From: Orientallactaga sibirica
Taxonomy: Eukaryota > Chordata > Mammalia > Rodentia > Dipodidae
DNA length: 64,000 nt
Direction: 5' to 3'
Assembly (NCBI GenBank): GCA_036365145.1
Contig: JAEOAD010000794.1
Coordinates: 1,612,001-1,676,000 of the forward strand
The notes beneath the pieces were generated by a model. That model saw only the letters and a program-made list of their open reading frames with translations, was not told where the DNA came from and ran no database searches. The stretch's first letter is position 1, and each line of letters begins with the position of its first letter. This document shows, piece by piece, positions 24,401 through 38,300 of this stretch. The translations under genes and the position numbers were made by a program.

Positions 24401-27400
24401 TTAGCAACATCCAGGTTAGGCTTAGTTCTATATCCTGACTTCTTGGCAGTGATGGCAGATGGATTAGCTATCAGTGGGGCCCTTAATCTTTGATTATGTG
24501 TATGTAGCTTTTGAGCTGGTGAATTCCAGGTCAGCCTGAGCTAGTGTGAGACCCTACTTCGAAAAACCAAATAAAAACAAAAAAAGATGAACTCCTAATA
24601 GGATCATGGTTTAAGAAGGACTAATAATAAAAGACTGAAAATTAAGTAAGCTAATCAATGGGATCATGAAAGCGGATAAAACACAGAACTAGCCAGCTGT
24701 GGTGGCACACGCCTTAAATCCCAGCACTTGGGAGGCAGATCGCCATGAGTTCAAGGCCACCCTGAGACTACATAGTGAATTCCAGGTCAGCCTGGGCTAG
24801 AGTGAAACCCTACCTCAAAAAAAAAAAAAAAGTTTTCAGATATAGGTTTATGAAGTCAATTCTTGACAAAGCAATAAAACAGTCATTATGATATACATTT
24901 GAAATATTTTAAAATATAGAAGAGCTGACAAGATGAGTGATTAACAGGTCAAAATGGAAAAGGAATACAAATCAAGAATACACATTTATAATCCTACCTT
25001 CAAAGCTGTATCTGCTCTGATATTGAAGATCTGAAGGGACATCAGTTTTAAAGGTGTTTAAATGGAGTTTGTTCCCATGTTTATCAGGAACTTCAAACAC
25101 AGAGATGCAAAGGATAGGCCTGTGTTGTCTAAGTTTACAATAACAGGTAGAGGCTTTGTCAAAGTCTCCTATTTGGTTAAGACTAAAACAATAGGAAACT
25201 AACTCATTCCAATCCCTGGGAATAGAGCCAAACCCTCACATACACTTGTTTTCTCATTGCCTAACCAAAGGGTCAGAAAATATTGAGCCATAAAATTAGT
25301 TTAAAATGTTCTGAAATTGAGAAAATATTCATTTTTCTAGAAGAAGCAAACTCATTCCTTGTTCAAGGTCTTACATTACTCCCAAATACCATGTTTTTTA
25401 GACAATACAACACAGATTCAAAAACAACTGATGGGCTGGAGAGACTTACTGTTAAGATGCTTTCCTGAAAAGCCTAAGGACCCAGGTTTGACTCCCCAGA
25501 ACCCACGTAAGCCAGACGTACAAGGTGACACATGTGCACAGGTGGCACATTTGTACAAAGTGGCACATATATCTGGAGTTCGTTCACTAAGGCCTGGTGA
25601 ATCAATTCTCTCTCTTTCTCACTCATAAAAAAAATTTAACGAGAAACAATTGATGGGCTGGAGAATAGGTTCTGTGCATGAAGCACTTGCTGTGCAAGAA
25701 TGAAGGACAGAGTTCAATTCACAACACCCACATAATGAGAATTCTAGCACTCCAGAGGTAGAGATGGGACTCCCAGGGTAAGCTGGCTAGCCAAATTGTG
25801 AGCCCTTGACTCAAATGATAGATTTTTTCCAGGATATACAGTGGAGAGCAATCAAGGTTGATATATGAACCTGCACACATGTGAATCTCCATGCATATGA
25901 ACACACATGCACATTACACAAAAATAAAAAAAATAATAAGGTACATAAGCTAATAAGCAACTAAAATGACATGTAAGAAAAATAATCGGCAATAGGGACA
26001 AACCCGTGAGATAGCAGGATAAGCATATCTAGATCATAAAGCCCCAATGCTCACCAATTAAACAAGAGACCTCCTTGAATGCTGTCGACTTGTTTATTTT
26101 GAAGAGTTCCCAACTGGGCTGGAGAGATGGCTTAGCAGTTAAAGCACTTGCCTGTGAAGCCTAAGGACCCAGGTGTGATTCCCCAGAACCCGCGTAAGCC
26201 AGATTCACATGGTGGAACATGTTTCTGGAGTTCGTTTTGCAGTGGCTAGAGGCCCTGGCATGTCCATTTTCTCTGTCTCTTCCTCCCTCATAAATAAATG
26301 AATAAATAAATGTAAAATATTTAAAAAGAAAAGTTCCAAGCACAAAGAAAAACTAAAAGAAATAGTATAGTGAGTGAACATTTATAAAATTTGCAGCAAG
26401 TGCTGGAATAAGTGAAAGCCTGACAATATCTGTAATTAACAGAAAACATATCCTCAGCTAATTTTTACAAGAACCAAATAAAACATCTCAAAATGAAAAT
26501 CATCTTAATTTAGTGTCTGTAGAGACTAAATGACTGAGTTTAATAAAGGATTAACCATAGCTGAAGAGGACATTGTGAATGGGAAGAAAACCTGAAGAAA
26601 ATACCAGAAGTCAAAATGAAGAGATAGATGGGAAATATGAAAGCAAACAGACAGAGATCATAAAACCCCATTAGACAGCTAGGTGGGCCAGAGACAGAAA
26701 GAAGAGAATGAAACAGAAAGTTTCAAAACTCATGTAGGACTAAAGAATCTCAATGAGACTTAAGAAAAAATGTAAAATGTAGAAGATTTATCAAGTGAAA
26801 TATTTATATAAATAATCTAAAGAAAAACCAAAACCATGATGCATGTAAAAGATATGTATATATGAAATCATATTACTTTGTAAACTAATTGAAATATAAT
26901 GAAAATAGAGTTTGAATGAAGGTATCCTACACAGGTAAATGAAGCTGCTTCCAGAGGGAACTGTTTATTAACAGAAAATCCAAGTCCCAGGTGTGAGATA
27001 GACCTGATCAATGATCCAGATGGTCTCAATATAACATGAAAAACTATGCTAATACATCTTCTCCACCAAAGTACCAATCACATATCAGAGGACTCTATGA
27101 GACTGCACAGAAGAAACTCTAGATAAATAGTTCAAAAGAATGATCATAAATAAAACCTCAAAGAAGGCCCAAAGAAACTCAAAGAAGACATGGATGAATG
27201 AATGAAAGAAAGAAATCCTGAATAAATTCAAAGTGAACATAAACAGCTAGATGAAGTGAGGAAACCTAACCAGGATATGAAAATGGAACTCAATAAAGAA
27301 ATAGATACCCTGAAGTAAAACCAAACTGAAAACTGGAAATAACAAATAAAGTCAAAGAAAAAGCACTATGGAAAGCTTCACCAATAGAATGGATCAAGAA

Positions 27401-30400
27401 TATTAGGGCTTGAAGACAAAGATGAGGACTGAATCAATTAGTCAAAACCAGTAAGAACTAGAAAAAACAGCCGGGCGTGGTGGTGCACGCCTTTAATCCC
27501 AGCACTCGGGAGGCAGAGGTAGGAGGATCGCCGAGAGTTCGAGGCCACCCTGAGACTACATAGTTAATTCCAGGTCAGCCTGGACCAGAGTGAGACCCTA
27601 CCTCGCAAAACCAAAAAAAAAAAAAAAAAAAAAAAAAAATTAGAAAAAACAACAGCAACACATGAGTGAAACATGAGAGAAATGTGTGACATGTTGAAAC
27701 TACCAAATGTCTGAATTATGGGCATGCAAGGAGGAGAAAAATTTCAAGCCAGTGGCATAGAAAATATTTTATAATTATATTAGAAAATTTCCTAAATTTA
27801 GGGAAAGACATGCCCATCCAGGTACAAGAGACATATAGAACATAAAAGAGAGCAAACCAGAAGAGATTCCCAATGTCATATTAGAGTCAACACAGTAAAT
27901 ACACAGAACAAAGAAAGGGTACTGAAAGTTGCGAGAGACAAACATCTTATTGCAAACAAGGGCAGACACATCAGAATACCAGCTGTTTTTTTCAGTGGCA
28001 ACACTGAAAGTCAGAAGGGCTTGGAACAATGTATTTCAAGCTGTGGTAAAGACCACAGCTGTCAAGCTAAACTACTATACCAGAAAAATATGCTAAAGAA
28101 ATTTAGGACCACTAAGCCAGCCCTACAGAGAATACTGAAAGGAATGCCTCACACTGAAGAGAAGAATAAACATATTCAAGAAGTTACAGGAGGAAAAATA
28201 AAAACCAATGCTAGAACACTTGTTAAGCAAATGAAAACCAAGAAAATACCAAATGCTAACATCATCAACATGACAGAGATTAACAGAGTTTTTAATCATA
28301 ACCCTGAATATAAATGGTCTCAATCCCAATCAAAAGACAGAGACAAATAGGCTGGATCAGAAAATGGGGGCTGAAGAGATGGCTCAGTGGTTGAAGTGTT
28401 GGCCTGCAAAGCTCGATGGCCTGGGTTTCATTCCGCAATACCCACATAAAGGCAGATGCACAAAGTGGCACATGTGTTTGGGATTCATTTACAGCGGCAG
28501 GAGACCCTGGCACACCCATATTCATTCACTCTTTATCTGCCTAAATAAATAAATAGATACATTGATAGATGAGAAATGTGATCCATTCTTTTGCTGCCTT
28601 TAAGAAACTTGTCTTACTGTCAAAATATATCTTAGAGTGAATCAGTCCAAATTAATAAATAGAAATGAAATGTGATCCATCCTTTTGCTGCCTTCAAGAA
28701 ACTTGACTCACTGTTGAAAACAGACACACTTTAGGGTGAAAGGATGGAAAAAGATATTCCAAGTAAATGAAACTAGTAAATAAGCATCTGACAAAATGGA
28801 CTTCAAAACCAAAACTAACTATACAAGACAAAGATAGACACCTCATACTTATCAAGGGAACAATAAGAGGACATTGCAGTTCTAAACACACATGCATCAA
28901 ACATGGGTACATCAAAGTTTGTACAAAAAATATATTAGATATAAAGTCAGAGATAAATCCCAACAAAATAATAGTGGGCAACTTAGAAACACAGAGCAAA
29001 ATGACACCATAGGTCAAATGTACCTAAGAGAAAATCATATCACATCCACCAAAACACTGCAGAATATATATTCTTAGTAGCCCATGGGATTTTATCTAAA
29101 ATAGATCACATATTACAAAACAAAGTAAATCTCAACAAATTTAGGAAAACTGAAACAACTTCTATCTGATCAAAATACAATTAAACTAGTTATCAAGAAC
29201 AAAATAAACTATAGAAAATAAACAAATTTCTGGATACTGACTACCCACTATTGAATAATGAGTGAGTCACTGATAAAAAAAAATTCCTTTTAGCAACTGA
29301 ATGAAAATGAAAACACAACATACCAAAACCTATGTGTATTAGTCAGGGTTCTCTAGAGGAACAGAATGGACAGAATGAATCGTATTAAAAGGGGATTTAT
29401 TGGATTAGCTTACACAGTCCAGCAATAGCAGGTTGCAGGTCCGAGAGTCAAGAAACCCGGTAGCTGCTCAGTGCACGAGGCTGGAGGCCTCAGCAGTCCC
29501 AATCCGGCACTGAAGGCCTGGAGGCTTCCTGGAGAGACGCTGCTCTTCAGTCCACCCTAGTCTTCAGTCCACACTGGAGAACAGCAACACCAAGCAGCAG
29601 GTACCAAGCAGAAAACACCAAGCAGCTAGTAGCACCGGCAGCCAGGTAGGAGAGAGAGCCTTTCTTCCCAGAGCTCCTTTTTATCAACCAGCGTCCTCCT
29701 CCAAGAGGGGCCGCCCACTCTGGGCCGCCCACTCTGGGGGAAGGCTTACCCCTGGGGGAAGGATTCTTCCTTTAGTTAATCCTTCCTAGAGGCAGCCTCA
29801 GAAACACACTTATGAGGAATGTCTGTGGATTCCTAAACAAATCAAGTTGACACAAACTTAACCATCCCACTATGGGACACAGAGAAAGCAAAGTTTGTAG
29901 CTCCAAAATGCCTGTCTAACAGAAATAGATGCCACGTAAATAACTTAATGAGCCACCTAAAGGTTTTGGAAAGCAAAATCAAACTATATCCAAAAGTACC
30001 AGACAGAAAGAAATAATCAAGATCAGGGCAGAAGAAATCAATGAAATAGAAACCAAAAAAACAAAAGTATCAATGAAACAAAGAGTTGGTTGTTTGAAAA
30101 GATAAGAAAGGAGTTGGGGATTTAGCTCAGTGGATGAATGCTTGCCTAGCAAGCCCAAGGCCCTGGGTTTGGTCCCCAGCATCGGGGGGGAAAAATACAA
30201 CAACAACAAGGGAAAAGATAAGTAAGACTGACAAGCCCTTAGCAAAATTAGCCAAAAGAAAGAGTAAGATTAAAGATGAAGGACACATTATAATAAACAC
30301 AAATGAAACTGAGAGGATAATAAGGACATATTCCAAAAATTTATATTCTACAAAATTGGAAAAATCTAGAAGAAATGGGTGAATTTCTTGACGCATATTA

Positions 30401-30919
30401 CCTAAAAAAATTAAGATGACATAAATAATTCAAATAGATCTGTAACAAGCAATGCTATTTCCATGAATTAAAAATCTCCCAAAGTTTCTAGTTCCACACA
30501 GATTCACTGGAGAATTCTAAAGATCTTGATAGAAGATCTGAAACTACTGTTTCTCAAATTATTCCATAAAATAGAAAAAGAATGATACATAACTCCTGCT
30601 ACAAAACCAGCATTACACAAATAGCAAACCAGATAAAGACATAATAAAAAAGAAAAAAGAAAACTAATATCCCTGATGAACTTAGATGCAAAATTTTTCA
30701 ATAAAATACTACTTACAAATCAAATTCAAAATGTATCAAAGGGCTGGAGGGATGGCTTATTGGTTAAGGCATTTGCCTGCAAAAGCCAAAGAACCCAGGT
30801 TCAATTCCCCAGGATCCACATAAGCCAGAATCAAAAGGTGGCACATGCATCTGGAGTTCATTTGCATTGGCTGGATGTCTTGGCACACCCATTCTCTCTC
30901 TCTTCCCCTTTCTCTCAAA

Positions 30920-30955
<36 letters not shown>

Positions 30956-32255
30956 ATTTTTAAAATGTATCAAAAAGATCATTCCCCTTAACCAAGTAGG
31001 CTTTATTTCAGAGGCTCAGAGATGGTTCAGCACACACAAATCAATAAGTGTAATCTGTCAACTAAATACTCAAGAATAGAAAACATATAATCATCTTATT
31101 TGGTGCAAAAAAGTCTCTGATGAAACCCAACATCCCTTCATAAAAATAGTGGAGAGATCAGTGATGGAAAGAACATTTTTCAACATAATAAAGGCTAAAA
31201 GTAACCTATAGCCAACATCTTAATAAATGGAGAAAAATTCAAAGTATTTCCACTAAGATCTGGAACAAGACAAGGGTGTCCACTCTATCCACTGTTATTT
31301 AACCTATTACTTGCAGTCTTAGCTAGAGTTATAAGGAAAGAAAAAGAAATAAAAGGGATAAGAATTGGAAAGGAAGTCAAACAAGCCATTTTTGCAAAAG
31401 ACCTTAAAGGCTCCACCAGAAAACTTCAAGACCTGACACTTAAGCACAATGGCAGGATACAAACTTAACTTCAATTAATATAAATGACAAATATACTGAG
31501 AAGGAAATTAGGGAATTAGTCCTATTCACAATAGTCATAAAAATATCTCAGAATATCTCTCATCAAGAAAAGGAAAAATTTCTACAATGAAAACTTAAAA
31601 ATGCTGGAGAAAGAAGACAAGAAATACACTAGAAGATGGAGAAATCTCCCATGCTCATTAAGTGGAAAAAATAATATTGTGAAAAAATATTGTGAAAATT
31701 GTCATCCTGCCTAAAGCAATATACAGAATTAGGGCTGGAGAGATGGCTTAGCGGTTAAGGACCTCGGTTGGACTCCCTACGACCCATGTAAGCCAGATGC
31801 ACAAGGTGGCACATGCGTCTGGAGTTCATTTGCAGTGGCTGGAGTCCCTGGCATGTCCATTCTCTCTCTCTCTCTCTCTCTCAAGTAAACAAATAAATTA
31901 ATTTAAAAAAGAAAAAAAACATACAGAATCCTTTAATCCCAGCACTTGGGAGACAGAGGTAAGAGGATTGTTGAGAGTTTGAGGCCACCCTGAGAATACA
32001 GAGTGAATTCCAGGTCAGCCAGAACTAGATCCAGACCCTACCACAAAAAACAAAAACAAAACAAACAAACAAAAAAGGAATACTACTGAAGGGGAGGGGG
32101 GATGGAAAGGTGGCTTAGTAGTCAAAGGCACTTGCTTACGAAGTCTGCTAGCCCAAGCTCAATTCTCAAGCTGCCCATTTAAGGTCAGACACAAAAAGTT
32201 GTGCAAGCATCTGTTATTTGTTTGCAGTGGCAAGAGACCCTGGTTTACTCTATGC

Positions 32256-32309
<54 letters not shown>

Positions 32310-35300
32310 AGAAAGAAAGTAGAGAGAGAGCGGGAAGGAGGGACAGAAAGAAAGTGAGAGAGCAAAAGAAAGAAAACGATTGTAGGTACCACATACCTGA
32401 TTTCAAGTTATACCACAGAGCCATAGTAGTAAACAAAGTGTGGTACTGGCACAAAAACAAAAAGGCAAATGGAATAGAATACAGAACACAGGTTTAAGTA
32501 TGTCTAACTATAGCCATTTGATTTTTGACAAAGAAGCCAAAAACATAACTGGAGAAAAGATAGCATTTTCAACAAATGATACTGGATATTTATATATGTA
32601 GAAAAAGATATAGAAGAACATAGACCCATATCTCTCACACTGAACAAAAATCAACTCCAAATGGATCAAGGACCTTAATGTAAGACTGCAACCCAGAAAT
32701 GACTACAGGAAAAAGTAGAGAGAACACTTTAAGATATACATGTAGGGAAGGACTTTCTGAATAGGACTCTGGTAGCCTTGGAAATAAGGCAAACGTTCAA
32801 CATATTAAACCTTATGAAACTAAAAATATATTGTACAGCAAAGGAAACAGTCAATCAAGTCAAGAGACAACCTATAGAGTAGGAGAAAATCTTCACCAGC
32901 TGTATATCTGAGAGAGGATTAATACCTAGAAAAAAATAAATAACTTAAAAAAAATCTAAGCAATAAACATCCAAACAAGGAGCCGGGCATGGTGGCTCAC
33001 GACTCTAATCCCAGCACTCAGGAGGCAGAGGTAGGAGGATCACCATGAATTTCAGGCCACCCTGAGACTACATAGTGAATTCCAGGTCAGCCTGGGCTAG
33101 AGTGAGACCCTCCCTCGAAAAAAACAAAACAAAACAAAACAAAATCCAAACAAGGGCTGGACGGATGGCTTAGCAGTTAAGGCTCTTGCCTGCAAAGTCA
33201 AAGGACCCAGGTCTGATTCCCCAGGACCCATGTAAGCCAGAGGTACAAAGTGGCACAAGCATCGGTTTTCAGTGGCTGGAGGTCCTGGCATGCTAATTCT
33301 CTTTCTCTGTCTCTCTCTCTCTCTGCTTCTTTCTCTCTCTATCTCAAATAAAGGAAAACCAAAAAATTTTAAAAACAACTTAAAAAGCTAAGCAAGAAAA
33401 TCCAAACAAGGGCTGGAGAGATGGCTTAGTGGTTAACGCACCTGTCTGCAAAGCCAAAGAACCCAGGTTCAGTTCCCCAGGACCTATGTAAGCCAGATGC
33501 ACAAGGTGATGCATGTGTCTGGAGTTTGTTTGCAATGGCTAGAGGCCTTGGTGTACCCATTCTCTCTCTGTCTCTGCCTATCACTCTCCTTTCTCATAAA
33601 TAAATAAATAATTTAAAAAACACAAACAACCAAATCAAAAAATGGAGCATGGAGGGGGCTGGAGGGATTGCTTAGAGTTAATAAGGTGCTTGCCTGAAAA
33701 GCCAAAGGACCCAGGTTTGATTCTTCATAACCCATATAAGCCAGATGCACAAGGTGGTACATGTATCTGGAGTTCATTTGCAGTGGCTGAAAGCCCTGGC
33801 GCACCCATTCTCTCCCCCTCTCTCTTTAACTTTCTCTCTCTCAAGCAAATAAAATAAATTTTTAAAAAACTATTAAAAAAAAAGGAGCATGGAACCGAAC
33901 AGAGTTCTCAAAAGAAAGAAATACAAATGGCAACCAATATGTTAAGAATGTTCAATATCTTTACCTATTAGGGAAATGCAAATTAAAACTATTGTGAGAG
34001 TCCATCTCACTCTGGTCACAATGACTCTCATTGAAAAAATTCAAATAAGAACAAGGCAAGGGTATAGGAAGAGAGGAACCCTTATGCACTCTTTTTTTTT
34101 TTTTTAAGTTTTTTTTATTGACAACTTCCTTAATAATAAACAATATCCCATGGTACTTTCCTCACACCCCCACGTTTGAAACTTCACTCTCCATCATATC
34201 CTCTCCCCCTCTCAATCAGTCTCTCTTTTCATTTTGATGTCATCATCTTTTCCTTCTATTATGATGGTCTTGTGTAGGTAGTGTCAGGCAATGTGAGGTC
34301 ATGTATATCCAGGCCATTTTGTGTGTGGAGGAGCACCTTGTAAGGAGTCCTACTCTTGTTGAATATCTTCACTGGTGATTTCTCTCTCCCATTGAATTGC
34401 ATGTAGTGTAGCTTTTTCCAACTTTCTGTCAGCTGGTCCACATGGAGGAGGTTTTTAGCTCCAGCAGGATTTCTCAGTGACCTTGCAGCCCAAGTATGTG
34501 GAGTCTTCAGCAATAGGGTCTTACCATCTATTCCTGGTGGGAAACCAAGGGCCTTGGCAATGGTCTATAATGATGTTTTGGGGGTATCTGTGACCTCCCT
34601 GGCTAACAACTCACTGGTAAGTATCACATCCCTGGCACTGAATTTTTTTTAGTAACAATCTATGGCTTCTGAGTGTCCCAGTGTCCAGAAAACTAGGTTT
34701 CCATATGACTTATTTATATCCTCTTAGATTTTAATAGCCCTTCCTCCACCTTTCCTTTACTCAATCTCTTCCCCTAACCTCACTTAGGCTTTTTTACCCC
34801 ATTTATCTGCTCTTCAACTTACATATATACAATACCATGCTATTAAGTACCCTCCTCCCTCACTTTCTATTCACTTTATATCCCCTTTCTAGCTTACTGG
34901 CTTCTGATACTAAGTTTTTTTTTTTTTTCTTACATAGAAGTTCAATCATTTGTAGCTAGGATCCACATATGACAGAGAACATGTGATGTTTGGCTTTTTG
35001 CTCCTGGGTTACCTCACTAAGTATAATTCTGTATTTTTTTCCATTTTTATGATCTTAAATATCAAATCCTTTGTGATCTTCATAGCTCTTCTCTAAACTC
35101 AATGCTGTATGAAACTAAGATGAAGTATAATACAGTAATTAATCTTACTTTCATATTAAAAGATAGCATTTTAGAATATACAGGCGAGATCACCAAATAT
35201 TCTGTGAAGCAATTCAGTCATGCACATTAATCATTATTTCTATTATACTTACTAATATGGATTATACTACTACAGCAAAAAAATCTACTGGTTTCACTTT

Positions 35301-38300
35301 ATATTTTGATTATGAAAATTCATATCCATTTTTTTTTCAGGGAAGAGTCTCGCTGTAGCCCAGGCTGACCTGGAATTCACTATGTACGTGCAAGGTGGCC
35401 TCAACCTCACAGAAATCTTCCTACCACTACCTCCTGAGTGCTGGGATAAAATGCATGTGTCACCACACCCAACTTCAAACCCAGTTTGATTGTCAAATTT
35501 AAATAATTTAAATAAATACCTAGTACATCTACTCTGGGAGAGCTGAATTTATCCTCAGATTTACAGATTGCGCAGACCTGAAGACTCTTCTGTTCCTGCT
35601 GTTCTTTGCCATCTATCTGATCACCATGGTGGGCCATCTGGGCTTAGTGGTCTTGATTTACATGGAACGTTGTCTTCACACACCCATGTACTTCTTTCTG
35701 GGCAATCTGCCTCTAGTGGATTCCTGCTGCTCCTCAGCCATCACTCCCAAGATGTTAGGGAACTTCTTTTCTGCAGACAGAAGCATGACCCTGTATGAAT
35801 GCATGGCACAGTTCTATTTTCTCTGTTTGGCTGAAACTGAGGATGACTTTCTTCTGGCAGCCATGGCCTATGACCGCTACGTGGCCATATGCAGTCAGCT
35901 GCAGTACCACACCATGATGTCCAAGAGACTCTGCCTTCAGATGACCTTAGGCGCATACATAGCTGGAAATGTGCATGCCATGATTCATGTAGGGCTTTTG
36001 TTGAGATTAACTTTCCATAGGTCTCATGTAATCAAGCACTTTTTTGTGATATCCTTTCATTATGTAGCCTTTCCTGTATATCAATGAACTCATGATACTT
36101 ATCTTTTCAGGGTCAATTCAGATCTTTACTGTCACTGTGGTCCTGATTTCTTATCTCTATATCCTTTTCACAATATTCACAATGAAGTCCAAGGAGGACA
36201 GAGGCAAAGCCTTGTCTACCTGTGCCTCCCACTTCCTGTCTATGTCCATATTCTATGGTTCTCTTATCTACATGTATACCTGACCAACATCAGTTAATGA
36301 AGGAGATAAAGATACATTCATTGCTATTTTTTACAGTGTAGTAATTCCTTTATTAAATCCTTTTATTGATAGTCTAAGAAACAAGGAAATGATTGATGTT
36401 ATGAAAAGAATAATGAAGAAGAGAAAAGTCTGTAACATTCTGAAACCATCTACACTAGACAATTGATTTGAATTTTAATGCCTTCTAATTAATCTATAGA
36501 TAATAACACAACAGAAAGGTACCATTTTAGAATCAAAATATTAAATGACAAAATGATATTTGAGTCATATTATTTCAGAAATAGATGGTATATGAAAATG
36601 TACTTCAAAATATAAAATCCACCAGGAGTACAGTAAGGGATTATTTGGGCAGGTGACACTGATTAGTCAGTTCTGCTAAATCCAAAAAATACTAGAAATA
36701 AAGGTTAAAATAAAAGACAGCTCTCATTTAATATAATTCAAAATTTTATTTTTCCCAAACATAACCTTACAATGTCATTCACATTCCAAGTTATTTTCTG
36801 GCTCATATTTTCTTGAACAACATCACTGGTAGGAAGTCAGCTGTGTTCTTAAATGTGATTTTTTTAAATGGTCTTTAGCTCCTTCAAGATTTTTTTTATT
36901 AAGTGGGAATGTTGTATAGACACATCATGTGTTGGTACCATCATCTTCCTCCTCCCTGACCCAATTCCACTGAGGGCCTCCTCAGTAGGTTGCAATGATC
37001 ACTGTTGAATATCTTCACTAGTGTTTTCTCTCTCCCATTGAACTACATGCAGTGTACCCTTTTCCAGCTTTCTGTCAGCTGATCCACATGGAGAAGGCTT
37101 TCAGCTCAGCTCCAGCAGGATTTCTCAGTGACCTTGCAGCCCAAGTATGTGGAGTCTTCAGCAATAGGGTCTTGCCATCTATTCCTGGTGGGAAACCAAG
37201 GGCCTTGACAATGTCCTATAATGTTTTGGGGTATTAGTGACCTCCCCGGCCAACAACTCACTGGAAGGTATCCCATCCCTGACATTGAAAAATTTCTAGT
37301 AACAATCTATGGCTTCTGAGTGTTCCATTGTCAAGAAAAGTAGGTTTCCATATAAGTTATTTATATCTTTTTAGATTTTTATTGGCCCTCCCTCTACCTT
37401 TCCTTTACTAAATATCTTCCCATGACCTCACTTAGGCTTTTTCACCATTAATCTGTTTTTCTACTAACAGATATACAATACCATCCTATTAAGTACCCCC
37501 TACCTCCCTTTCTATTCCCTTTATATCTCCTAGCTTACTGGCTTCTGCTACTGAGTTTTATCCCCACTCACATAGAAGTCCAATAATTTGTAGCTACAAT
37601 CCACATATGAGAGAGAACATGTGACATTTGGCTTTCTGGGCCTGGGTTACCTCATTAGGTATAATCCTTTCCAGATCAATCCATTTTCCAGAAAATTTAA
37701 TAACTTCATTTTTCTTTACTGCTGAGTAGAACTCCATTGTGTAAATGTGCCCCATCTTCATTATCCACTCATCAGTTGAGGGACATCTAGCCTGGTTCTA
37801 TTTCCTAGCTATTGTAAATAGAGTGGCAGTAAACATGGTTGAACAAGTATTTCTAAGGTAATGAGACGAGTCCTTAGGATATATGCCTAGAAGTGGTATA
37901 GCTGGGTGATATGGTAGATCTATATTTAGCTTTCTCAGTAATCTCCACAATGATTTCCACAATAGCTGGACCAGATTGCATTCCCACCAACAGTGTAGAA
38001 GGGTTCCTCTTTTTTGGCATACTTTCCACCATTTATGGTCATTTGTTTTCATGATGGTAGCCAATCTGACAGGACTGAGAAGAAATCTCAACCTAGTTTT
38101 TTTTTCAACTTTTTTTATTGACAACCTCTATACTTACATACAACAAACCATGTTATTTCCCTCCCCTCCCCCATTTCCCTTCAGAACTCCACTCTCCACC
38201 ATATCCCCTCCTTCTCTCCAGTAGTCTCCCTTTTAATTTGATGTCATAATCTTTTTCTACTATTATGAGGGTCTTGTGAAGGTATTGCTAGGCACTGTGA

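Larger units (their letters stand above)
26560..34091 (+). mobile_element. Old plus-strand L1, heavily interrupted
   Basis: Decayed L1 sequence includes an ORF1-like region (27200-28300), the ORF2 endonuclease part (28690-29335, around TTAGGGTGAAAGGATGG), reverse-transcriptase remnants (30960-31500) and ORF2 3' parts (32390-32960 and 33876-34091). It is broken by many stops and by an ERVL LTR, an ID element, three B1 and at least seven B2-like SINEs. Reading frames here are remnants only. Confidence 0.75.

Noticed and set aside
30107..30190. tRNA gene
   Set aside because: It has tRNA-like A and B box words but is an ID SINE with an A-rich tail and target duplications.
32159..32497. Histidine/threonine-rich and cysteine/valine-rich frames
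   Set aside because: They are translations of the CA microsatellite.
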